Assembly: GCA_903858935.1 (NCBI GenBank)
Contig: CAIOKO010000073.1
Coordinates: 1-64,000 of the forward strand
Origin: an uncultured Schlesneria sp.
GTDB taxonomy: Bacteria > Planctomycetota > Planctomycetia > Planctomycetales > Planctomycetaceae
Length of the DNA: 64,000 bases
Direction: 5' to 3'
Shown here: one piece after another, positions 35,560 through 45,577 of the stretch
Numbering within the stretch: the first letter of the stretch is position 1
How the letters are laid out: the number at the start of each line of letters is the position of its first letter
The notes under the pieces: model-generated
What the model was told of the DNA's origin: nothing
Seen by the model: the letters and a program-made list of their open reading frames with translations, nothing else
Databases searched by the model: none
Translations under genes and position numbers: made by a program

Positions 35560-37515
35560 ATGAGTACCAACTTCTTTCAGCGGCAGGACCAGGCTCGTAA
35601 GAAAACGGGCCGACTGCTGCTGTTGTTTGCTCTGAGTGTCGTTGCACTGATCGTATCGACCTACGTCGTCTGCCTGGTCTTGTATGTCTGGGCTGACGGA
35701 GGGAATTCACCCGCCGCGCGCAATCCGATCAACCCGCCATTGTTACTGGGCGTGACTGCGGGAGTGCTTTTCGTTACAGCGTGCGGAAGTCTTTACAAGA
35801 TTGCCGAATTGGCGTCCGGTGGAAAATCGGTGGCAATGCTGCTTGGTGGCGAGCTGATTCCGTCCAATACCCGGGATTTAACTCTGCGGCGTTTGTTGAA
35901 TGTTGTCGAGGAAATGGCGATTGCATCGGGAGTTCCGGTCCCCCCCGTCTACCTGTTGCCGAATGAAAAAAGTATCAACGCGTTTGTGGCGGGATTCGGT
36001 CCCGGTGATGCCGTGGTGACTGTCTCGCAGGGGAGCCTTGACTACTTAAGCCGCGATGAATTGCAAGGAGTCCTCGCCCACGAGTTCAGTCATCTGTTGA
36101 ATGGCGATGTGCGGCTGAACATCCGGCTGATGGGTTTGATCTTCGGAATTCTCGCACTATCGATTGTCGGACAGTATGTGATCCGGTTTGCGCCACGGTC
36201 CAGTTCTGGCGATTCCGAAGGCAAAGGGGGTATCGCAATTCTTCTTTTCGGTCTGGCCTTAATTGTTCTGGGGTCGCTCGGCGCGTTTTTCGGGCGATTG
36301 ATCCAGGCAGCCATATCGAGACAACGCGAGTTTCTGGCCGATGCCAGTGCGGTACAATTTACCCGCAACCCCGATGGAATCGCTGGCGCTCTCAAGAAAA
36401 TCGGCGGATTGTCAGCGGGATCAACCATTAAAAACATCCATGCCTCAGAAGCATGCCACATGTTCTTTGCCAGCGGTTTTTCCAGCCGAATCTTCGCCAT
36501 GCTGGCGACTCATCCGCCGCTGGATGAACGGATTCACGCGATCGACCCTCATTGGGACGGCAAGTTTCCCCGAGTGACTCAGCTCAATTCTCAAGCGGCT
36601 GCGGAGGTACCGCAAATCACGAGTCCCCAGAAAAAGGGTCCCTGGCCCGTCATTCCGGGTATGCCGCAGATGCCGTTGCCGATTCCCGCTGGCATGATGG
36701 GACTGGCGGACACGGCTGTGAGAAAGATGGGAAAACCGAACACCAGCGATCTTCATCTGGCAGAAGAGTTCACTGAGGGAATCACGGACGAAGTTCGTGA
36801 GATGATCGGTGAGCCGTTTTCGGCTCGAGCAGCCATCTACGCCCTGCTCCTGTCCGACGCTCCGGACGTACGGGAAAAGCAGTTGACCGGGTTAAAGGCG
36901 ACCGTTGTTCCAAGTGACCTCGAAGAAACGGGGGCGGTCGAACCGATGATGAGTGCCCTGCCGGCAGGGACACGACTGACCGTGGCATTCCAGTCGCTGC
37001 CGGCTCTGTCTCAAATGTCACAACGGCAATATCGCGACTTCCGAGATCGCGTGAGCGAACTGATCGATGCAGATCAAAAGGTGAGTCTGTTTGAATTCTG
37101 TCTTCAGCGGGTTGTCTGTCATCATCTTGACCAGGCCTACGGGTTAGTCAAACCACCCCCTGTTCGTTTTACGAGTCTCATTCCGTTAAACCCCGCCGCC
37201 GCAATTATCCTCGGCCTGATTGCCGTGAAGGGAAATGAGTCGTCCGAAGAATCGCTCAAGTCGTACACAGCGGCATTTCAGCAATGGAACAATTCAACGA
37301 CGGCCGTCCCCGCGATCTCAGCATGTAGCCGAACGGATTTTGCACGCGCGTTGTATCAGTTCGAACAAGCAGCACCGCAACTGAAGGAACGGTTGATTCG
37401 CGCCTGCGCGGCATGCATCTGCTCGAATCGACAAGTCACTGCGGCGGAATATGAATTGCTCAGGACAATTTGCTCGTCTCTCGATTGTCCACTTCCCCCT
37501 CTGACGATTGAGTGA
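35560..37515 (+). CDS. M48-type membrane metalloprotease with C-terminal extension
   Basis: A protein of 651 residues. Two membrane helices near the N-terminus (about 20-45 and 65-85) precede the zinc site AHEFSHLLNGD (HExxH about residue 173), and further helices follow (about 190-250). REFLADASAVQF contains the third zinc ligand, so the HtpX-type catalytic part should be active. The last 350 residues are not in standard HtpX: they include a Pro/Met-rich link (PVIPGMPQMPLP) and a helical region with ERLIRACAACICSNRQVTAAEYELL, which resembles a TerB-like end. It probably degrades membrane proteins and works with LemA, which lies 126 bases upstream. Confidence 0.9.
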   Translation: MSTNFFQRQDQARKKTGRLLLLFALSVVALIVSTYVVCLVLYVWADGGNSPAARNPINPPLLLGVTAGVLFVTACGSLYKIAELASGGKSVAMLLGGELIPSNTRDLTLRRLLNVVEEMAIASGVPVPPVYLLPNEKSINAFVAGFGPGDAVVTVSQGSLDYLSRDELQGVLAHEFSHLLNGDVRLNIRLMGLIFGILALSIVGQYVIRFAPRSSSGDSEGKGGIAILLFGLALIVLGSLGAFFGRLIQAAISRQREFLADASAVQFTRNPDGIAGALKKIGGLSAGSTIKNIHASEACHMFFASGFSSRIFAMLATHPPLDERIHAIDPHWDGKFPRVTQLNSQAAAEVPQITSPQKKGPWPVIPGMPQMPLPIPAGMMGLADTAVRKMGKPNTSDLHLAEEFTEGITDEVREMIGEPFSARAAIYALLLSDAPDVREKQLTGLKATVVPSDLEETGAVEPMMSALPAGTRLTVAFQSLPALSQMSQRQYRDFRDRVSELIDADQKVSLFEFCLQRVVCHHLDQAYGLVKPPPVRFTSLIPLNPAAAIILGLIAVKGNESSEESLKSYTAAFQQWNNSTTAVPAISACSRTDFARALYQFEQAAPQLKERLIRACAACICSNRQVTAAEYELLRTICSSLDCPLPPLTIE

Positions 37516-38060
37516 TCCGGCTTCGACTTCAAGACCCGTCTCGTTACGGGGGCTCCCGTGGCGCGACGGGCTTCTGGCAACTGCTGTTGTTCTCGTTATG
37601 AATGGTCGGGAGACCTGCGCAAAATCAGAATATCTGACTCAGGAGAGCTGACGAATGAGTTCGTGAAACTCGTAGAAACAGATCGTTGCCCTCGCTTTAA
37701 CGAAACTACGATATGGCCAGTCGTATCAGGCATCGCGGACGCTTCAGTTTTGGTAATTTCGTGGAAAAACCTCAGCACGATCCACTTGACCGATGTTGTC
37801 AACTGATGTCCTCAATATTGATGGACATGGCTTAATGGTTGTAAGGCGGGGCACTTTTTTGTTCCGAGGTGTTTGCCTGGGAACGATAAACACCGAAAGG
37901 ATTTTCAACCCGGTGCCTGGGATCTATTCATATGCGTGGCAGGCAGGAAGTACGCAATACGAAACTGTCACTACGAAGCGAGGCTTCTAAAAAGAGGCGT
38001 TCCCAAGCCTGAACTTGGGAACGAGAAAAGAAGAGCTTGTGAACGAGAAGAAACCGAGGT
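37516..38060. other. Intergenic stretch with hairpin repeat
   Basis: 545 bases between convergent genes with no supported gene. It contains the GTTCCCAAG palindrome (37999-38022). Confidence 0.6.
37999..38022. repeat. GTTCCCAAG...CTTGGGAAC palindrome
   Basis: A perfect 9-base-pair stem with the loop CCTGAA, followed by GAGAAAAG. It lies 39 bases behind the end of the small cytochrome gene, outside it, and may be a dispersed repeat that also ends its transcript. Confidence 0.65.
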
Positions 38061-38468
38061 TCAGTCGTTCTTGCCAGGAAGTTTGCCTTCCTTGATCAGA
38101 TCGAAATAGACCTTGCCGTCGGCGTTCTTTTCGATGATCGATTTTTCCCAAGCGGCTTTGAAGACTTTCAGGGCCTCTTCCGTGTTTTTTGCCTTGTCAG
38201 CCGCCTGGAAATCCTTTGGCTTGAATCGATCGTGGTAAACCTTACCGAAGTCGTTCAGGCCGTGCCCCTTCCCCTTTTTGTCGGCACCTGGCTTGTGGCA
38301 CACGTCGCATTTCGATTTGAGTCCATCAACCAGTTCAAGGAACGGCTTGTAGTCTTTGTCATCTTTGTAGCCGTCCTTTAAGTAACCTGGCATCGGTGGG
38401 AACGCGTTGGCTGTCCCGGCGCAGAGTCCACATAACACGACTGACAACAATGCAGCTTGAAATTTCAT
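38061..38468 (-). CDS. Small secreted c-type cytochrome
   Basis: A protein of 135 residues with a signal peptide (about 1-22, AGTANA). The single haem site CDVCH is at 54-58. No firm axial methionine can be assigned. The rest is lysine-rich helix. It should be an electron carrier or a haem sensor in the outer compartment. ATG 38468 is used because GGAG lies six bases before it; ATG 38474 would have the ribosome binding site touching it. It stands alone. Confidence 0.8.
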   Translation of the reverse strand: MKFQAALLSVVLCGLCAGTANAFPPMPGYLKDGYKDDKDYKPFLELVDGLKSKCDVCHKPGADKKGKGHGLNDFGKVYHDRFKPKDFQAADKAKNTEEALKVFKAAWEKSIIEKNADGKVYFDLIKEGKLPGKND

Positions 38469-38693
38469 CGACATCTCCTTTTTGATACGGTTCGCTTTTT
38501 CCCAGTCAGGGAATCAGGGGCGTCATCCATCTGTTGCCACCTGCCCCGGCAAATCTAACGTCGTACGAAGTTAAAGTCACCGTCGCACAGTGGCGGGATT
38601 ATGTCAAACATTTAAATTAAAGTGGCTTCTTGCTGTGACATTGCTCAGGAGTCTTTGGAGAGGCGGTGGCTTCTCCATCGGTTGATAAAAGAA

Positions 38694-38723
38694 CACTGCT
38701 TGACCGAAGACGGTCAAGCAGTG
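38694..38723. repeat. CACTGCTTGACC...GGTCAAGCAGTG palindrome
   Basis: A perfect 12-base-pair stem with loop GAAGAC, followed by GCAC. Best-conserved copy of the family also found at 1942-1968 and 53630-53659. It lies between the small cytochrome and the end of parE. Confidence 0.85.
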
Positions 38724-38752
38724 GCACATTCAATTCGAAGACCAGCAAATCA

Positions 38753-40663
38753 TCACACGTCCAAATCATCAACGAGATTGGCATCGCTCATGATGATGCG
38801 ATAACGCTCACTGGCGTCTTTTCCCAGTAGTTGCGAGAACGTCTGGTCTGCTTCCACAAGGCTGTCGATGTCGACGGCCAATAGAGTTCGTGTTTTCGGG
38901 TCGAGTGTTGTCTCTTTTAGCTGGGTTGCCGTCATCTCGCCCAGACCCTTAAACCGACCAATCTCAGGTTTTCGATTGGCGGGAAGCCCGGCCAGAATTT
39001 CTTCTTTGTGAGCGTCATCCTGTGCATACAGAATCTGTGTACCAACCTGAATCCGGTAAAGCGGCGGTTGAGCAAGATAGAGTTTTCTGTTGGTGATCAG
39101 ATCCCGCATGTGTCGGAAGAAGAAGGTCAGTAGCAAGGTACTGATATGGTACCCGTCGCTGTCGGCATCCATCATCAGGATGACCTTGTCATAGCGCAGT
39201 AGATGAATATCAAACTTGGGGCCCAGTCCCGTTCCCAGTGTTTCAACCAGGTCTTTAATTTCCTGACTTTCAAGAATCTTGCTGGTTGCCAGTGATTCGG
39301 TGTTCAGGATCTTGCCTCGTAATGGAAGGATGGCCTGGGTTCGACTGTCACGACCCATTCCAGCGGTTCCACCTGCGGACTGACCTTCAACAATGAACAG
39401 TTCCGCTTCGGCAGGGTTGGTTGCCCGGCAGTCAAGCAGCTTGCCAGGAAGGCTTGTTCTTCTTGATGTTGGTGACTTGCGGCGAACTTCGGTTGCTGCT
39501 TCACGACTTGCCTGACGAGCTCGTGCGGCGAGAACGATTCTTCCGACAACCGCATCAGCAATTGTGGGATTGTTGTTGAGCCATGTTTCGAGCGCCGGAC
39601 GGATCATTCCTTCCACTGCCGCATTCATTTCGGGATTATTCAGTTTCTCTTTCGTTTGTCCTTGAAACATGGGATTCGAGAGAAACACAGACAAAATCGC
39701 GAGAACTCCTTCACGAATGTCGGAGTTTTCGATCACGACCCCTTTGATCTTGATATCGTGAACTTCGATGTAGTTGCGCACCGCTTTCGCAACGGCGGAG
39801 CGAAAACCAGACTCGTGAGTTCCGCCGGCATGTGTACGGATTCCGTTCACGTAACTGCGAACCTGTTCGTCCGTCGCCTCGGTCCAGCGAAGGACTGCTT
39901 CGATTTTGACTCCAGCATCATCGCGCGAGGCGGAAAAGACCTGCTCGTGAATCGCCTTTTTTTGCCCTTCGAGCAGAATCTTATCGAGGTATGCGACAAT
40001 CCCGTTCGGGTACAGGAATTCGTGCTTTTCCTTTTTTGATTCATCAATGAAGACAAGTTTCAACCCCGCGTGAATGTAGGCAATATCTTCCAGATGCTGT
40101 CGGATGATGTCCGCATTGAAGGTTGTCTTGGAAAAAATCTCTTCATCGGGCCGAAAGAAGATCGTCGTACCCCGACCCCGAAACGGTTTGACCTGTTTGA
40201 CGGGCGTGGTCGGTTTGCCTCGCTTATATCGTTGTGACCACTCGTAACCGTCACGATAAACGGTGGCGACCATTTCACTCGAAAGTGCATTCGTGACGGA
40301 CGAACCGACACCATGCAAACCTCCGCTGCGGGCATAGGCCTGACTGTTGAATTTGCCTCCGGCATTGAGTGTCGTCAAAACGGTTTCGAGAGTTGATTTT
40401 TTTGTCTTCGGATGAGTATCGACGGGGATTCCGCGTCCGTTGTCCTCAATGGTGCACGACGAGCCGTCTTTGTGCAGAGTCACGATGATTTCCGTGCAGT
40501 GACCCGCAAGATGTTCGTCGACACTGTTGTCGAGGATCTCCCACAACAAATGGTGAAGTCCCCGTGAATCCGTCCCTCCGATATACATTGAGGGACGCAT
40601 GCGAACGTGTTCGAGGCCTTCCAGGACTTCGATATCTTTTGATGTGTATTCGGCGTTGGACAT
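38753..40663 (-). CDS. Type IIA topoisomerase subunit B (ParE/GyrB)
   Basis: The ATPase subunit (636 residues) of a type II topoisomerase. The GHKL ATP site has EILDNSVDEHLAGH, IEDNGRGIPVD and GGLHGVGSSVTNALS. The transducer and TOPRIM parts follow: EGQSAGGTAGMGRD holds the catalytic glutamate and DADSDGYHIS the magnesium aspartates. The C-terminus has PEIGRFKGLGEM. The length is that of ParE or short GyrB; whether it is the gyrase or topo IV copy cannot be told here. The partner A subunit lies 125 bases upstream on the same strand. GGAAG precedes the ATG. Confidence 0.95.
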   Translation of the reverse strand: MSNAEYTSKDIEVLEGLEHVRMRPSMYIGGTDSRGLHHLLWEILDNSVDEHLAGHCTEIIVTLHKDGSSCTIEDNGRGIPVDTHPKTKKSTLETVLTTLNAGGKFNSQAYARSGGLHGVGSSVTNALSSEMVATVYRDGYEWSQRYKRGKPTTPVKQVKPFRGRGTTIFFRPDEEIFSKTTFNADIIRQHLEDIAYIHAGLKLVFIDESKKEKHEFLYPNGIVAYLDKILLEGQKKAIHEQVFSASRDDAGVKIEAVLRWTEATDEQVRSYVNGIRTHAGGTHESGFRSAVAKAVRNYIEVHDIKIKGVVIENSDIREGVLAILSVFLSNPMFQGQTKEKLNNPEMNAAVEGMIRPALETWLNNNPTIADAVVGRIVLAARARQASREAATEVRRKSPTSRRTSLPGKLLDCRATNPAEAELFIVEGQSAGGTAGMGRDSRTQAILPLRGKILNTESLATSKILESQEIKDLVETLGTGLGPKFDIHLLRYDKVILMMDADSDGYHISTLLLTFFFRHMRDLITNRKLYLAQPPLYRIQVGTQILYAQDDAHKEEILAGLPANRKPEIGRFKGLGEMTATQLKETTLDPKTRTLLAVDIDSLVEADQTFSQLLGKDASERYRIIMSDANLVDDLDV

Positions 40664-40788
40664 AAAAGTCTTCCGTGATCGTTATCGAGTTAAATCAGGC
40701 GGTCCGAGGGCATCTATCATCGGACCTGGTGGCGTACAAAGAGAAGAGTCCGAGGGCTTACGCCTCCCGGCTCAGCTGCGTTGTTTTT

Positions 40789-43260
40789 TTAACTGCTCCC
40801 CTTCTCGGCTTCGATTGTGGCCCAGTCGATCAACACGATGTCAGGACGAACGATTTCTGTGAATGTGCTTCGCTGGGCCGCCCGAATTCCCTTGCCGCCG
40901 CGTGCGGTAAGCTCGTACTTCATCTGTCCGAACACCAGCAATTTTTCGGCGGACGTCTGAACTCGAAGGCAGTCGCTGGGGCGAGCCATTTGTGCCGCAC
41001 CAAGGACTTCATCTTTCGGGTCAGACAGCTTGATCCCTCGAACGCCCTTGCCTGCGCCGGACAAGATGGGGATTTCGTCGATCGCGAAGTGAATTACTCG
41101 AGCTTGCTTTGTCGCGACGAACATTGACGTCGCGTCGCGAACAAGTTCGACCCAGACAACGCGGTCCCCCTCCATCGGACGACAATATTTTCGACCCGCT
41201 TTGGTTGAGGGTGTGCGAAAAGGAGAAAGTGGCAGGCGCATGACCTGCCCCTGAGCGGTCAACGCTAAAAAATACGGGGCGGAAGGCAATCCTTCACCCA
41301 TATCCTGATCAGATGGGGTGAATCGAGCGTCGGTTGTCATGGCCGCGACGATTGTCACGCCGTCTCCCATTTTCACATGCTTGGAAATGGGCTCGCCATA
41401 ACCGGATGAGACAGGGATTAACTCGATTGGCAGCGTAAAGGCAATTCCGTCACTCGTGAAGTAGATGATGTTGTCGACCGTGCTGCCAGGGAGCACGTCC
41501 AGTACGACGTCCCCTTCCCTGACCCTGGTGGTTTCCACGCTTTGCAGGCGTCCGACTCGTTTGACCCAACCTTCACGCGTGAGCACGACGTTTGTGTTCT
41601 CGCGAACGATATAAACACTGGCATCGAATTCGACGATTTCTTCGCTGCTGCCAATCGTCGTCCGACGTTTGTCGGCAAATTTGGTTGAGAGGTCTTCAAG
41701 TTCGGTTCGAACGACACCCCAAAGTCGTTTTTCAGAAGCGAGCAATTTACGAAGCTTCTCGGCGGCAGCCCGTTTTTCGTTCAGCTCACCAACGATCGAA
41801 TCGATTTCGAGCTGCGAGATTTTATATAGCTGCATTTCCAGGATCGACATTGTCTGCTCTTCATCCAGCAGCGGGAATGCTTTCAACAGCTTGTCGCAGG
41901 CATCTCGTTTGCCTGAGCTGTTGCGAATGATCTTGAGTGCCCGGTCGAGGTCATTGAAAATGATCTCGAAACCTTCCAGGATGTGAATCCGCTGCTCAAG
42001 TTGCCGAAGGTCGAATTCAAATCGCTTCCGCAACGTGGCAAGCCGGAACTTGAGGAAATGTCGCAGGATTTCCACAAGACTTAACCGAGCCGGGACCATT
42101 GACCCCGCTTCGTCTGGAATCAGGCAGGTGGCGTTGTAGCCGAAGTTTTGTTCGAGAGACGTGTGCTTGAACAGATACGTCATGACCGGTTCTGGATCGG
42201 AACCAGGTTTCAGATCCAGCACGATTCGCAAGTCATGCTTGTTATCCGTTTCGTCGTTGGAATCAAGCAGTTGTGGCAGCTTCCGAGAATTAACGATCGT
42301 TCCGATCTCTGCAGCAAGTGGACCCGATTCGACTCCGTAAGGAATCGAGTAAATTATGACCCGGTTTTCGCTGCCAGCCTTTTTGCTTTTGTCCATCATC
42401 CATTCGCCGCGAACCTTGATCGAGCCTCTCCCTTCTTCGTAGATGGCTCGCAAGTCTTTGCGATCTGTTACGATTCGACCGCCGAGCGGAAAATCAGGTC
42501 CTTTGATCTGCTTGAGAAGATCTTTGGTTTCCGCCTCGGGATTTTCGATTAAATGGATACATGCCGCGATCACTTCGCCCAGATTGTGCGGAGGCATGTT
42601 CGTTGCCATCCCGACAGCAATTCCCGAGGCTCCATTGACCAGCAAATTCGGAAACCGGGCTGGTAAGACAATTGGCTCGTTCACCCGACCGTCGTAATTC
42701 GGACGCATGTCGACAGTCTGGAACTTCAATTCTTGAATCAGATGTTCGGCAAGCTGGGTTAACTTTGCTTCGGTGTATCGAGAAGCCGCCGCAGGCAGGC
42801 CCATAATCGAGCCGAAGTTTCCCTGACCGTGAACCAGCGTATATCTGAGCATGAAGTTCTGGGCCATGCGGACTAGTGCATCGTAAATGGCTCCTTCACC
42901 GTGGGGATGGTAGTCACCCATTGTGGTTCCAGAGATCTTCGCGCATTTCAATGTCTTGCTGTCTGCCGTGAGACGAAGATCCTCGTACATCGCATACAGG
43001 ATTCGCCGTTGGACAGGCTTCAATCCATCGCGCACGTCGGGAAGCGCCCGCGACATGATGACCGACATCGCATAGTTTAAATATCGCTTACGTGTCTCCT
43101 GGCTGAGGAGGACGTATTCAATCCGGTCCGTTGCTTCCTGGCCTTTTTCACCGTTTTCGTTGTCAGACGTACGTTTCGCCAATTTCAACTCCAATTGTCT
43201 GTTCAATGGCACAAGACGGGGTGACTTTTCCGTCTGAGCCAAGTCTTCGGGAACTATCAA
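40789..43260 (-). CDS. Type IIA topoisomerase subunit A (ParC/GyrA)
   Basis: The DNA-cleaving subunit (823 residues). The breakage-reunion domain shows YAMSVIMSRALPDVRDGLKPVQRRIL, GDYHPHGEGAIYDALVRMAQ and the active tyrosine in AAASRYTE (about Y162). The C-terminal propeller begins around 520. An RGGKG (about 800) lies in the last blade, reminiscent of the gyrase box QRRGGKG but placed differently, so supercoiling versus decatenation activity is unclear. The start is TTG 43260 (no ATG upstream of the family core), and no ribosome binding site is clear. It is the first gene of a pair with the B subunit. Confidence 0.95.
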   Translation of the reverse strand: MIVPEDLAQTEKSPRLVPLNRQLELKLAKRTSDNENGEKGQEATDRIEYVLLSQETRKRYLNYAMSVIMSRALPDVRDGLKPVQRRILYAMYEDLRLTADSKTLKCAKISGTTMGDYHPHGEGAIYDALVRMAQNFMLRYTLVHGQGNFGSIMGLPAAASRYTEAKLTQLAEHLIQELKFQTVDMRPNYDGRVNEPIVLPARFPNLLVNGASGIAVGMATNMPPHNLGEVIAACIHLIENPEAETKDLLKQIKGPDFPLGGRIVTDRKDLRAIYEEGRGSIKVRGEWMMDKSKKAGSENRVIIYSIPYGVESGPLAAEIGTIVNSRKLPQLLDSNDETDNKHDLRIVLDLKPGSDPEPVMTYLFKHTSLEQNFGYNATCLIPDEAGSMVPARLSLVEILRHFLKFRLATLRKRFEFDLRQLEQRIHILEGFEIIFNDLDRALKIIRNSSGKRDACDKLLKAFPLLDEEQTMSILEMQLYKISQLEIDSIVGELNEKRAAAEKLRKLLASEKRLWGVVRTELEDLSTKFADKRRTTIGSSEEIVEFDASVYIVRENTNVVLTREGWVKRVGRLQSVETTRVREGDVVLDVLPGSTVDNIIYFTSDGIAFTLPIELIPVSSGYGEPISKHVKMGDGVTIVAAMTTDARFTPSDQDMGEGLPSAPYFLALTAQGQVMRLPLSPFRTPSTKAGRKYCRPMEGDRVVWVELVRDATSMFVATKQARVIHFAIDEIPILSGAGKGVRGIKLSDPKDEVLGAAQMARPSDCLRVQTSAEKLLVFGQMKYELTARGGKGIRAAQRSTFTEIVRPDIVLIDWATIEAEKGSS

Positions 43261-43475
43261 TTACACGGACTGCGGAGAATCTGCAACTGATCTTAAGCCG
43301 TTAAATTGCAATCCTTTGCAAATATCTTCTCAGTCGCGATTCGAGGGCGGGAATGACTCATTCCAACGAACGGTCCGAACCGAAATTGAATAGGGTTCGA
43401 TCGTCCGAACAGGTCGGATGAACAGGGAGTCTTGCCGGGCACACGCTGCCGATGGCAACCCAAGGAGGGGATTCG

Positions 43476-44117
43476 ATGTTTTGTCGTAAATTGGCCGCCG
43501 TTTGGCCGGTAGTTTTATCCGCCCTAATGATGCCCTCGATCCACGCTCAGGATCAAGACTCAGATCCGTTTGCCACGGTTCCAGAGCCGGCTCCAGCACA
43601 GGCTGTGAATCGTCCTGCGAACTTTGATCGGCAACGCGAACTGGCTCAGCCTGCCTCGTATCGCAATGTCGCGGATAACGGGGTGTCGTGCCAGCAGCAA
43701 CCGATGCCAATCGACGCGAATCTCGCTGGTGCATCAGGTGGCGGATTCGGTGGCGGCGGAATTGGCGGCGGAGCCGGACCCATGCAACAACAAGGATACG
43801 TCCGGTTGGGTGCACCAATGTATCCGACACCGAGACCTAATATTCCCATCTGGTCCGGAGCAACGATGATCACGAATCAAGCTCTGGCTCCTCAGGAAAT
43901 GCTTTATCCTCACACGTACCGGGCAATCTATCCTCCCTTCTACCATCGAGTCAAAGGGGGATGGATCCTGACGCCACTTGGTGTTCGCTCACATGAAAAG
44001 TGGGAACTTCAAGGGACCATGGTCCAGGTGAAATATCGATCGAGTTACCCCGGTATGTTGAGCGGTGCCGGCTGGCACCCACCTGCAACGTCCTATTGGC
44101 ACGGATCGTGGAAATAA
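43476..44117 (+). CDS. Small secreted planctomycete surface protein
   Basis: A protein of 213 residues with a signal peptide (about 1-25, ending IHAQ). The mature part starts with Pro/Ala-rich and Gly-rich stretches (GGGFGGGGIGGGAGP) and ends in a Tyr/Trp/Pro-rich domain (YPHTYRAIYPPFYHR, GWHPPATSYWHGSWK). Such proteins are abundant in planctomycetes and probably belong to the cell envelope. ATG 43476 has AGGAGGGG at five bases. It opens a run of four similar genes in the same direction. Confidence 0.75.
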   Translation: MFCRKLAAVWPVVLSALMMPSIHAQDQDSDPFATVPEPAPAQAVNRPANFDRQRELAQPASYRNVADNGVSCQQQPMPIDANLAGASGGGFGGGGIGGGAGPMQQQGYVRLGAPMYPTPRPNIPIWSGATMITNQALAPQEMLYPHTYRAIYPPFYHRVKGGWILTPLGVRSHEKWELQGTMVQVKYRSSYPGMLSGAGWHPPATSYWHGSWK

Positions 44118-44151
44118 TTGATCCGGAATCCTTTAGTGAAAGGAGCTCAAT

Positions 44152-44694
44152 ATGCGTCTGCGAATGAAATTCGGATCGGCACTGATTGCAATCGTCAGCT
44201 TTACCGCGACGACCATCGGATGGTCTGCCGAGCCAACAGTCACGAGTGCAGCAGTTAGAAACCGACAGAAGATACAAACCGAAACAGCCAAGGCAGGTTC
44301 AGCTTCGAAAGTTGTCCCTGCGGGTTACTCGTCAATGGCGGAATTTCAGGACTCCGTCGTCGATGGTACTGAGGCGGTACAACTTCGTGCCAGGAGTAAG
44401 GGATCACGGATTTACCGTGAATCGTTGATCGCCAGAGCACATCGACAGAAACAGGAACACTGTCGCGTAGAACATGAAAACTTGCGAGATTGGACCAATT
44501 ACATCCGAGGTTACGGTCCGGCGGTCTGGGTTCGAAATGGTCCCGAATGTGGCCTGCATGCACCTTCGATTCCGTTTGCGAAACGGGTTGGCGGGTACAA
44601 CGCTCCGGCGTGGCAAGGGGTCACTGGTATCCCGCGACAACCTCAAATATCGCCGCTGGCAATTAATGCGCCAGATCATGATATGAACTATTGA
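44152..44694 (+). CDS. Small secreted protein, second of the surface-protein run
   Basis: A protein of 180 residues with a signal peptide (about 1-25, ending GWSAE). The C-terminal part (about 105-180) has NYIRGYGPAVWVRNGPECG and other aromatic and proline residues like the neighbours. Unknown function. AAAGGAG lies at ideal spacing before the ATG, and it begins 34 bases after the previous stop. Confidence 0.75.
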   Translation: MRLRMKFGSALIAIVSFTATTIGWSAEPTVTSAAVRNRQKIQTETAKAGSASKVVPAGYSSMAEFQDSVVDGTEAVQLRARSKGSRIYRESLIARAHRQKQEHCRVEHENLRDWTNYIRGYGPAVWVRNGPECGLHAPSIPFAKRVGGYNAPAWQGVTGIPRQPQISPLAINAPDHDMNY

Positions 44695-44783
44695 GACTGG
44701 GACAATTTAAGAGATCCGCCTCGCGGATTTCACAAATGAATGTTGAGCTTTGCCCATCCGATGTGAACGGAAGGATTTTTGAA

Positions 44784-45476
44784 ATGAAATCGTTGTGGAA
44801 AAACCTCGTTCAGAGCGCACTCGTCGTTGGCCTCGCGGTCAGCATGACGGGAACACTCGTTGCTCAGGATTCGGGGCAAGCCGGCATTGTGCGGATCTCC
44901 AGACCAAAACTGAGTGACGTCGCTGCCAACCGTCAGGTGACGCCCACCAGCGCCATGATGATGAACGAAAGCTGTAACACAGCGGCCGGATCACCATCAT
45001 CGGTCGGGTGTGATCCCTCATCCTCCGGAATGGGGTCAGGCTACACTAACGGTGCACAGGGATCGCAATACACCGAGTATCCCGCCGATAGCGGGTGGGG
45101 ATCAGGATTTCATCGTCATACGCGCGGTCATAGTGCTGCCTTCAATAAAATGTGCTTTGGCAACTCATGCCAACCTGGGGGGATGTATTATCACGACCCC
45201 TCCGGGCAGGCGATGTGCGAATACTTCAAGTGCAAATTTGGCTATTTCATCCCGACTGGAGGTGGAGGTGCAGGTCTGCCATGGGTAGGTCACTACTCCA
45301 GGGTCTATCCTGTCACCCCTTATCACAGCGACGCACGCGATGGTCAGGTCTGGGCTGCCCAGGGATATGGTATTCCAATTTCTGTGCCACTCGCCCCTGT
45401 CGTCGGACATACGTACGAGTATGGCTGGGGAGTTCCTTCCAGTCGGCTGGTCCCTGTGTCGAATCCTGCTTATTAG
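44784..45476 (+). CDS. Secreted surface protein, AGIVRIS family
   Basis: A protein of 230 residues with a signal peptide (about 1-25, ending LVAQ). The mature N-terminus AGIVRISRPKLSD is shared with the next gene (AGIVRISDGRVR). A Ser/Gly/Asn-rich middle with Cys pairs follows, and the C-terminal 70 residues (DARDGQVWAAQGYGIPISVP, GHTYEYGWGVPSSRL) are typical of a planctomycete family I remember from many genomes. No enzymatic motif. GGAAGGA precedes ATG 44784. Confidence 0.8.
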   Translation: MKSLWKNLVQSALVVGLAVSMTGTLVAQDSGQAGIVRISRPKLSDVAANRQVTPTSAMMMNESCNTAAGSPSSVGCDPSSSGMGSGYTNGAQGSQYTEYPADSGWGSGFHRHTRGHSAAFNKMCFGNSCQPGGMYYHDPSGQAMCEYFKCKFGYFIPTGGGGAGLPWVGHYSRVYPVTPYHSDARDGQVWAAQGYGIPISVPLAPVVGHTYEYGWGVPSSRLVPVSNPAY

Positions 45477-45577
45477 TCTTGGTGTTACAACAGTGCTTTT
45501 GAGGAGCCGCAGTCAGCGGCATTCATGAACTGCGACCGCCGTGGATTGCTCCGACCGGCGACGTAAAGGAAACTGCG

